The notes under the pieces are model-generated. The model searched no databases. It saw only the letters and a list, made by a program, of their open reading frames with translations, and was not told the origin of the DNA. Positions 58,819 to 64,000 of a stretch of 64,000 nucleotides of DNA are shown piece by piece (the stretch's first letter is position 1; the number at the start of each line of letters is the position of its first letter). The stretch is from contig NZ_JMEX01000008.1 in the NCBI RefSeq assembly GCF_000760735.1, positions 71,319 through 135,318 of the forward strand, read 5' to 3'. Origin of the DNA: Rhodococcoides fascians A44A (GTDB taxonomy: Bacteria > Actinomycetota > Actinomycetes > Mycobacteriales > Mycobacteriaceae). The translations under genes were made by a program, and so were the position numbers.

Positions 58819-59988
58819 GTGATCACATTCGAGAACGTCACCAAGCGATACCCGGAAGCCGGGGGTCGTTCCGCAGGCTCCACTCTCAGCGGCACCACCG
58901 CGGTCGATTCGCTGAATCTGAACATCGAGGCCGAATCGTTCACGGTGTTCGTCGGGCCGTCGGGCTGCGGCAAGACGACGTCCATGCGGATGATCAACCG
59001 CATGATCACCCCGACGTCCGGGGTGATCACGGTGAACGGGAAGAACATCGCCGAGTCCGACGCGGTGAAGCTGCGGCGCGGTATCGGATACGTCATCCAG
59101 AGTGCGGGTCTGCTCCCCCACCGGACCGTCGTCGACAACGTCGCGACGGTCCCGGTGTTGCGGGGCACGTCGCGCCGCGCTGCACGAACCGCCGCACTGG
59201 GTGTCCTCGAACGTGTGGGGCTCGACCCTGCTTTCGCCGACCGCTATCCGGCTCAGCTGTCCGGTGGGCAGCAGCAGCGAGTCGGTGTCGCCCGTGCACT
59301 GGCTGCGGACCCACCCATCCTGTTGATGGACGAGCCGTTCAGCGCCGTCGATCCGGTCGTTCGCGAGGACCTGCAGACCGAAATGCTCCGGCTGCAGGCC
59401 GAGCTGAAGAAGACGATCGTGTTCGTCACCCACGACATCGACGAGGCCGTACGCCTCGGGGACCGTATCGCCGTCTTCGGGACGGGAGGCAGGCTTCAGC
59501 AGTACGACCGGCCGGAGGTCGTACTCTCTTCACCCGCAACGGATTTCGTGGCCTCGTTCGTCGGACGCGATCGCGGCTACCGCGGATTGTCCTTCCGCAG
59601 CGCCGACGCCGTTCCCGTGCACGACATCGACACCTCTCCGGTCGAGAAACTCGACGGCCTCCGGCTCGAGCAGGGCCAGTGGGTTCTCGTCGTCACGGCC
59701 GATCGTGCGCCGCTGGGTTGGATCGACGTCACCGGTGTCGAGGGCATCCGCGCCGGGCGCAGTGTTCAGGAAAGCACCGCGGCAGGCGGGTCGCTGTTCA
59801 CCGTCGGAGGTGACCTCCGACAGGCGCTGGACGCAGCCATTTCGTCTCCGTCCGGAATCGGTGTCGCTGTGGACGAGTCGGGTGCGGTCGTCGGCAGTCT
59901 CGACGGCTCGGAAATTCTCGAGCATCTGGCGGCACAACGCCGCGCCGAGGACGAGGCGCGCAACGAGCACCACTTCGGGTCGCTCTGA
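58819..59988 (+). CDS. Osmoprotectant ABC transporter ATP-binding protein (ProV/OpuCA type)
   Basis: 389 aa from GTG 58819. Walker A GPSGCGKT, the Q-loop VIQSAGLLPHRTV, signature LSGGQQQRVGVARAL, Walker B ILLMDEPFSAVDP, switch VTHDIDEA. Residues after about 245 form a CBS-like regulatory part (PLGWIDVTGVEG, DLRQALDAAISSPSGIGVAVDESGAVVGSLDGSEIL). An extra loop GGRSAGSTLSG sits between RYPEA and TTAVDSLNL, where the family normally has two or three residues; it is encoded by a copy of the dispersed repeat. Coupled to the permease genes. Confidence 0.93.
   Translation: MITFENVTKRYPEAGGRSAGSTLSGTTAVDSLNLNIEAESFTVFVGPSGCGKTTSMRMINRMITPTSGVITVNGKNIAESDAVKLRRGIGYVIQSAGLLPHRTVVDNVATVPVLRGTSRRAARTAALGVLERVGLDPAFADRYPAQLSGGQQQRVGVARALAADPPILLMDEPFSAVDPVVREDLQTEMLRLQAELKKTIVFVTHDIDEAVRLGDRIAVFGTGGRLQQYDRPEVVLSSPATDFVASFVGRDRGYRGLSFRSADAVPVHDIDTSPVEKLDGLRLEQGQWVLVVTADRAPLGWIDVTGVEGIRAGRSVQESTAAGGSLFTVGGDLRQALDAAISSPSGIGVAVDESGAVVGSLDGSEILEHLAAQRRAEDEARNEHHFGSL
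58865..58885 (-). repeat. Inverted copy of the dispersed repeat within the ATPase gene
   Basis: 21 bases identical to the reverse complement of 40172-40192 in the VOC gene. In frame, contributing G-R-S-A-G-S-T-L. Confidence 0.75.
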
Positions 59989-60653
59989 TGCGTTGGCTCG
60001 TCGACAATTTCGACGTCGTTCTCGACCTGACCAAGACTCATCTGTACCTGTCCTTGGTCCCCCTGCTCATCGGACTCGCAATCGCGGTCCCCGTCGGCAC
60101 TCTGGTTCGCAACGTCTCGTGGATCCGCCGAATCACGTTGACGGTGGCCAGCATCGCGTTCACCATCCCGTCGCTCGCCTTGTTCGTGACCATCCCAGCC
60201 ATCCTCGGCACCAGGATTCTCGACGAGATCAACGTCGTCATCGCTCTCGCCGTGTACTCCACCGCGCTCCTGATCAGAGTGGTCCCCGAAGCACTCGATT
60301 CGGTGCCGTTCGCCGTCGTCGACTCCGCGCAGGCGATGGGCTACACCTCGTTGCGCCGCGCGATCGGAGTGGAACTGCCACTGGCACTTCCGGTTCTCGT
60401 GGCAGGCATCCGCGTTGTCGCCGTCACCAACATCTCGCTCGTCTCCGTCGGTTCGGTCATCGGCATCGGCGGTCTCGGCCAGTTGTTCACCCAGGGGTAC
60501 CAGCGTGACTACCCGGATCAGATCGTCGCGGGGATCATCTCCATCGTGTTCCTGGCGCTGATCTTCGACGCTGCGCTGTATCTGCTGGGGCGTCGACTGA
60601 CGCCGTGGACCCGTATCGGAACGTCGGCAGGCAAGAAGCGAGCACGGGCATGA
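59988..60653 (+). CDS. Osmoprotectant ABC permease 1
   Basis: 221 aa, ATG overlaps the ATPase stop. About five to six membrane segments; the binding-protein-dependent permease signature is seen in VPFAVVDSAQAMGYTSLRRAIGVELPLALPVLVAGIRVVAVTNISLVSVGSVIGIGGLGQLFTQGY. OpuCB/ProW-like. It works with the second permease encoded next, coupled by ATGA. Confidence 0.92.
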   Translation: MRWLVDNFDVVLDLTKTHLYLSLVPLLIGLAIAVPVGTLVRNVSWIRRITLTVASIAFTIPSLALFVTIPAILGTRILDEINVVIALAVYSTALLIRVVPEALDSVPFAVVDSAQAMGYTSLRRAIGVELPLALPVLVAGIRVVAVTNISLVSVGSVIGIGGLGQLFTQGYQRDYPDQIVAGIISIVFLALIFDAALYLLGRRLTPWTRIGTSAGKKRARA

Positions 60654-61333
60654 ACATCTTCACCGACGCCTTCGCGTACATGACCGACCCGGCGAACTGG
60701 GAGGGCAGCACCGGAATCGGCGCACGGATCCTCGAACACATCTGGTACAGCTTCATCGCCGTCGTCGTCTCCTCGGCGATCGCAGTACCCGTCGGGCTGC
60801 TGATCGGGCACTTGCGCCGCGGCGAGGTGCTGATCGTCGGACTCGTCAACGCCCTTCGTTCGCTTCCGACGCTCGGCGTGCTCGTGTTCCTCGTGCTGCT
60901 CATCGGTCTCGGGCTCGTTCCACCGATCATCGCCCTTGTCCTACTGGGCATTCCGCCGATGCTCGCCGGAACGTACGCCGGAGTGGCGAACGTGAACGCA
61001 GACGTCGTCGATGCAGCACGCGCTATGGGCATGACCGAATTGCAAGTGTTGTTCCGAGTCGAGATCCCCAACGCGATGCCCTTGATTCTCGGCGGTCTTC
61101 GCAACACCACCCTGCAGGTCATCGCTACCGCGACCGTCGCGGCCTACGTCAACCTCGGCGGGCTCGGCCGCTACATCTTCGACGGTCTGGCGCTCTACAG
61201 TTACGACCGAGTTCTCGTCGGCGCCATCCTGGTTGCCGTGCTCGCACTCGTCGTCGACGGCCTCCTCGCCCTCGCGGTGTACGCGTCCGTGCCCGGCACC
61301 GGCCGGCTGCGTCGAACACCGAACCTGCACTAG
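60650..61333 (+). CDS. Osmoprotectant ABC permease 2
   Basis: 227 aa from ATG 60650 (ATGA overlap). Segments YSFIAVVVSSAIAVPVGLLIG, LPTLGVLVFLVLLIGLGLVPPIIALVLLGIPPMLAGTYAG and the EAA-type loop VNADVVDAARAMGMTELQVLFRVEIPNAMPLILGGLRNTTLQVIATATVAAYVNLGGLGRYIFDG identify an OpuCD-like permease. Together with permease 1, the ATPase and the lipoprotein it forms a complete importer for compatible solutes. Confidence 0.92.
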   Translation: MNIFTDAFAYMTDPANWEGSTGIGARILEHIWYSFIAVVVSSAIAVPVGLLIGHLRRGEVLIVGLVNALRSLPTLGVLVFLVLLIGLGLVPPIIALVLLGIPPMLAGTYAGVANVNADVVDAARAMGMTELQVLFRVEIPNAMPLILGGLRNTTLQVIATATVAAYVNLGGLGRYIFDGLALYSYDRVLVGAILVAVLALVVDGLLALAVYASVPGTGRLRRTPNLH

Positions 61334-61386
61334 CTCGACCAACGGCCACATTTCGTTCTAACCCTCACGCCGACAGTCCGGTTTCT

Positions 61387-61439
61387 GGAGCGAAAGAACC
61401 CTTCAGTCAGTCAGACTGACCAGACGCCACGTTCGCTCC
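61387..61439. repeat. Nested palindromes downstream of the osmoprotectant operon
   Basis: Outer arms GGAGCGAA (61387-61394) and TTCGCTCC (61432-61439); inside, GTCAGTCAGACTGAC (61406-61420) is a perfect palindrome with one central base. May aid termination or bind a regulator. Confidence 0.5.
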
Positions 61440-61467
61440 GGCACCGGCCGGCTGACCCTACGCGGGA

Positions 61468-61512
61468 AAGCGCCCCGAACCACGGCCAGGTAAGGCGTGA
61501 TTCGGGGCGCTT
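61468..61512. terminator. Bidirectional terminator between permease and malic enzyme genes
   Basis: AAGCGCCCCGAA (61468-61479) pairs perfectly with 61501-61512 over a 21-nt loop, followed by CGTTTCC on the plus strand. Lies 12 bases from the malic enzyme stop. Confidence 0.8.
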
Positions 61513-61524
61513 CGTTTCCCTGTC

Positions 61525-62739
61525 CTACGCGACACCCTCGGCTCGCGCTGCTGCCGCAACTGCGTCCGCAACGGCCGGGGCGACGCGAGGGTCGAGCGGG
61601 CTGGGCACGATTTTGTCCGCAGCCAGCTCGTCGCCGAGTACCGAGAGGATTGCCTCGGCGGCGGCGAGTTTCATGCCTTCGGTGATCCGTCGCGCTCCGG
61701 CGTCGAGTGCGCCTCTGAACACGCCGGGGAAGGCGAGCACATTGTTGATCTGATTGGGAAAGTCGCTGCGACCGGTCGCGACGATCGACGCGTACAGCGC
61801 AGCCCGTTCCGGATGAATCTCCGGGTCGGGGTTCGACAATGCAAAGACGATGGAGTGCGGCGCCATCGACGCGATGTAGCTCTCGTCGATCTTGCCCGCA
61901 GAGACCCCGAGGAACACGTCCGCGCCGACGAGCGCATCCCCTGCCCCACCGGACAGTCCACGCGGGTTGGTGCGTGCAGCGAGATCGACCTTGACGGCGT
62001 TCAGGTCACCGCGGTCGGCGGAGACGATGCCTCTAGAGTCCAGCACCACGACATCCGAGATACCCGCTGCGAGAAAGATGTTGGCACATGCGACTCCAGC
62101 GGCGCCCGCTCCGGAGATCACGATCTTCAGTTCGGAGGTACGTCGGCCCTGGAACTTCGCGGCGCCGTTGAGTGCTGCGAGCGCCACGATGGCGGTGCCG
62201 TGCTGGTCGTCGTGCATCACCGGGCAGTCGAGAGCCTCGACGACCCGCTTCTCGATCTCGAAGCAGCGGGGCGCAGAAATGTCCTCCAGATTGACCGCAC
62301 CGAAACTGTGGCGGAGCCGGACGATGGTGTCGACGATCTCGTCGACATCGTTCGTGTCGAGAACGATCGGGATGGAGTTGAGGCCGGCGAACCTTTTGAA
62401 CAGCGCCGCCTTGCCTTCCATGACGGGAAGCGACGCGCGTGGTCCGATGTCGCCGAGTCCGAGAACAGCCGATCCGTCGGTGATGACGGCGACGAGACGG
62501 TCGGTCCACGTGTACTGCTTCGCCAGCGAGGCGTCGGACGCGATCGCGCGGCTGACCTGCGCGACGCCGGGCGTGTAAGCGATGGACAAGTCCCGCTGCG
62601 TGTCCAACGGCGCAGTCAGTTCGACCGAGAGTTTTCCGCCGACGTGGCCGAGAAAGATGTCCTCGTCGGTGATGGCGGTCGGGTCGATGGCGTTGTCGAT
62701 GGATTCGGTCACAGCAGTCACGTTAGTTGCCCCAGTCAC
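61525..62739 (-). CDS. Malic enzyme (malate dehydrogenase, oxaloacetate-decarboxylating)
   Basis: 404 aa. LSIAYTPGVAQVSRAI carries the catalytic Tyr, GDIGPRASLPVMEGKAALFKRFAG the substrate loop, VNLEDISAPRCFEIE and CPVMHDDQHGTAIV the metal ligands, and IVISGAGAAGVACANIFLAAGISDVVVLDSRGIVS the dinucleotide fold. It converts malate to pyruvate and CO2 with NAD(P)+. The GTG at 62739 lacks a ribosome site; in-frame GTGs at 62721 and 62712 are also possible starts. The short bacterial form lacks the phosphotransacetylase-like tail. Confidence 0.95.
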   Translation of the reverse strand: MTGATNVTAVTESIDNAIDPTAITDEDIFLGHVGGKLSVELTAPLDTQRDLSIAYTPGVAQVSRAIASDASLAKQYTWTDRLVAVITDGSAVLGLGDIGPRASLPVMEGKAALFKRFAGLNSIPIVLDTNDVDEIVDTIVRLRHSFGAVNLEDISAPRCFEIEKRVVEALDCPVMHDDQHGTAIVALAALNGAAKFQGRRTSELKIVISGAGAAGVACANIFLAAGISDVVVLDSRGIVSADRGDLNAVKVDLAARTNPRGLSGGAGDALVGADVFLGVSAGKIDESYIASMAPHSIVFALSNPDPEIHPERAALYASIVATGRSDFPNQINNVLAFPGVFRGALDAGARRITEGMKLAAAEAILSVLGDELAADKIVPSPLDPRVAPAVADAVAAAARAEGVA

Positions 62740-63047
62740 GTAAAGACGCGTAAAAGCGTCGGGAAATCACGAAGATGGCGTGAGGCGGGTGACGCCGTCG
62801 CAGACAAGAGCCGGGCGCTGTGGCACCGCAGGCTGCACTGGTCGGTCAGTCTGCCACCGGGACCGCGTGATGCGCAAACATCCCGGCCGTCGACTGCGGT
62901 CCAGGACGGACTGAGCCCGCGGCGTCAGCCCCACCCGCGAGCGGAGCCTGCGGAGTGAGCCTGCGTCAGCCCCACCCGCGAGCGGAGCCTGCGGAGTGAG
63001 CCCGCGTCAGCCCCACCCGCGAGCGGAGCCTGCGGAGTGAGCCCGCG
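62740..63047. other. 308-bp intergenic region upstream of malic enzyme
   Basis: Holds GACGC/GCGTC inverted repeat around 62744-62760 just before the malic enzyme start, a stretch without clear signals (62765-62920), and the 41-bp tandem array (62922-63058). No ORF with a ribosome site was seen. Confidence 0.6.
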
Positions 63048-63058
63048 TCAGCCCCACC
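62922..63058. repeat. 41-bp tandem repeat array (three units plus part)
   Basis: Units begin GCGTCAGCCCCACC at 62922, 62963 and 63004, with a partial fourth at 63045 that runs into the stop of the next minus-strand gene. Each full unit contains GCGAGCGGAGCCTGCGGAG, the dispersed core. The units are nearly identical, so the expansion looks recent. Confidence 0.92.
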
Positions 63059-63308
63059 ACTGTGTCCACAGCAGGATGCCGGCGACGGCGAGGACAAGTA
63101 GTGATGCGATGACGGAGACGGCGCGGCGTCGGTGATCCGCGAAGTGCTGGATCACGACGGCGCCGATGGCTGCGGCGATGTGCGCGGCGACGGATACTGT
63201 TCCCGGGCCGGGGAATCCCCGTTGGCTGCCGAGATACTGTGCGCCGGCGACGACGACGGCCAGTACGACGAGGCCCGCGGTGACGGCCCCACTCAAACCT
63301 CGTAGCAA
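63048..63308 (-). CDS. Small membrane protein, 86 aa
   Basis: TTG start at 63308, supported by AGGAGG eight bases upstream. Three hydrophobic segments: GAVTAGLVVLAVVVAGAQYLG, VSVAAHIAAAIGAVVIQHFA and SVIASLLVLAVAGILLWTQWW. Starts four bases after the MarC stop, so the two are co-transcribed. Unknown function. Its last codons (WTQWWG) lie against the tandem repeat array. Confidence 0.65.
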   Translation of the reverse strand: MLRGLSGAVTAGLVVLAVVVAGAQYLGSQRGFPGPGTVSVAAHIAAAIGAVVIQHFADHRRRAVSVIASLLVLAVAGILLWTQWWG

Positions 63309-63312
63309 ACCG

Positions 63313-63927
63313 TCAGCCTCCTGTGATGAATCCGCGGACGGAGTCCGCGATGAGCTGGACCGCGATTGCGGCCAGCAGTAGACCTGCGATGCGGGCGAGC
63401 AGTGTGATGCCGCCTTCGCCGAGGATGCGGATGAGGACGGTCGAGAATCGGAGGACGAGGAAGAACACGAGGTGGATGGTCACGATTGCGAGTGCGACCG
63501 CGAGGAGGGATCCGACGTGTCCTTCGGCTTGGCTGACGTTGACGATCACGGCGGCGATTGCTCCCGGCCCGGCCATCAGTGGGGTTCCCAGAGGGACGAG
63601 TGCCACGTTGACGTCTTCGGCTTCGGCGCCGCCGCCGGCTCCGCGTCCGGTGAGCAGGGACAGCGCGATGATGAGCAGGAGCAGTCCTCCTGCGCCTTGC
63701 AGTGCGGGGATACCGATGTGCAGGTAGTTCAGGATGGCCTGGCCACCGATCGCGAACACGGTGATGACGGTGAGCGATACCGCCGGTGCCTGCCATGCGG
63801 CGCGGTTGCGTGCTTCCTTGCTCTTGCGTCCGACGAGGGAGAGGAACACCGGGATGGCACCGGGCGGGTCCATGATCACGAACAGGGTGATCAGGACGGT
63901 GAGGTAGAGGGTCGTGTCGAAGCTCAC
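63313..63927 (-). CDS. MarC-family integral membrane protein
   Basis: 204 aa from GTG 63927. Six hydrophobic segments and family motifs FVIMDPPGAIPVFLSL and VPLGTPLMAGPGAIAAVIV. MarC proteins are widespread membrane proteins (neutral amino acid transporter-like) with no agreed function; MarC itself is not needed for multidrug resistance. Coupled by GTGA to the upstream gene and followed by the small membrane protein. Confidence 0.93.
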   Translation of the reverse strand: MSFDTTLYLTVLITLFVIMDPPGAIPVFLSLVGRKSKEARNRAAWQAPAVSLTVITVFAIGGQAILNYLHIGIPALQGAGGLLLLIIALSLLTGRGAGGGAEAEDVNVALVPLGTPLMAGPGAIAAVIVNVSQAEGHVGSLLAVALAIVTIHLVFFLVLRFSTVLIRILGEGGITLLARIAGLLLAAIAVQLIADSVRGFITGG

Positions 63928-64000
63928 GACGGGACCGTCGACCCTGTCGCCGCGCGGAGGATGCGCTCGTACTGGTCCGGCGCGGTGGTGTGTTCTCCGA
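63924..64000 (-). CDS. C-terminal fragment of an upstream gene, cut by window edge
   Basis: On the minus strand an open frame runs from the window edge to TGA at 63926-63924, overlapping the MarC GTG (GTGA). It reads GEHTTAPDQYERILRAATGS and ends VPS. The overlap supports real coding and operon membership. Too short to identify. Confidence 0.6.
   Translation of the reverse strand, partial: GEHTTAPDQYERILRAATGSTVPS

Noticed and set aside
57328-59433. 701-codon antisense open frame over the osmoprotectant operon
   Set aside because: Shadow of ABC transporter genes in another frame, with no recognisable protein pattern.
62922-63058. CRISPR-like array
   Set aside because: 41-bp units are tandem and nearly identical throughout, with no variable spacers and no cas genes.

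Overview
The window has two parts. Positions 1 to about 34.9 kb are most of a siphovirus-type prophage whose left end lies outside the window. About 34.98-64 kb is host chromosome. The host is probably a Rhodococcus-like, mycolic-acid-containing actinobacterium. The evidence is very high GC with frequent GTG starts, a Kgd/OdhA-type 2-oxoglutarate decarboxylase with its fused acyltransferase domain, a prophage lysin B-like esterase of the kind used against mycolate envelopes, and a ReqiPepy6 Gp37-like tail protein. Genus is inferred, not proven.

Prophage, left to right. 1-9.2 kb is an early/replication module of tightly overlapping genes: a DnaQ-like exonuclease cut by the window edge, a lysin B-like esterase, a replication initiator-like protein with five tandem 24-bp repeats inside its gene, a RuvC-like resolvase, many small Cys-rich (zinc-finger-like) proteins and an HNH nuclease. 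9.3-17.8 kb is packaging and head: terminase small and large subunits, HK97-type portal, prohead protease, capsid, connector proteins and major tail protein, closed by a strong hairpin. 18.1-27.9 kb is tail: chaperones expressed through a GGGAAAC -1 frameshift, an intruding HNH endonuclease, a tape measure with an embedded peptidase, baseplate/minor tail proteins and a glycine-rich fibre. 27.9-30.4 kb is lysis (endolysin and three small membrane proteins). 30.4-32.3 kb holds three further tail-type proteins. 32.3-34.8 kb is the lysogeny end: a small divergent switch with an AlpA/excisionase-like protein, two exported proteins and a tyrosine integrase. Because the integrase sits at the right edge, attP/attR should lie at 34.8-35.0 kb and its partner left of position 1.

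Host chromosome. Acyl-CoA dehydrogenase; DHA2-type MFS exporter; cold-shock protein; GNAT; glutathionyl-hydroquinone-reductase-like enzyme; VOC and AraC pair; EcsC-like protein; LLM (F420-type) oxidoreductase; an ABC ATPase/permease pair; a fused four-domain ABC exporter; kgd; a TetR-controlled Baeyer-Villiger monooxygenase-SDR-esterase operon resembling the mymA arrangement of Mycobacterium tuberculosis; an osmoprotectant (Opu/Pro-type) ABC operon with a second, separate binding protein; malic enzyme; a MarC-family protein.

The most unusual signal is a short dispersed element (core GAGYGGAGCCTGCGGARYGA) present at four chromosomal places: one intergenic inverted-repeat element, a three-unit 41-bp tandem array, and two copies lying in frame inside genes (a VOC protein and the osmoprotectant ABC ATPase), where they encode extra loops. 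I saw none in the prophage. This resembles Rickettsia palindromic elements in behaviour. No CRISPR array, rRNA, tRNA or insertion sequence was seen.
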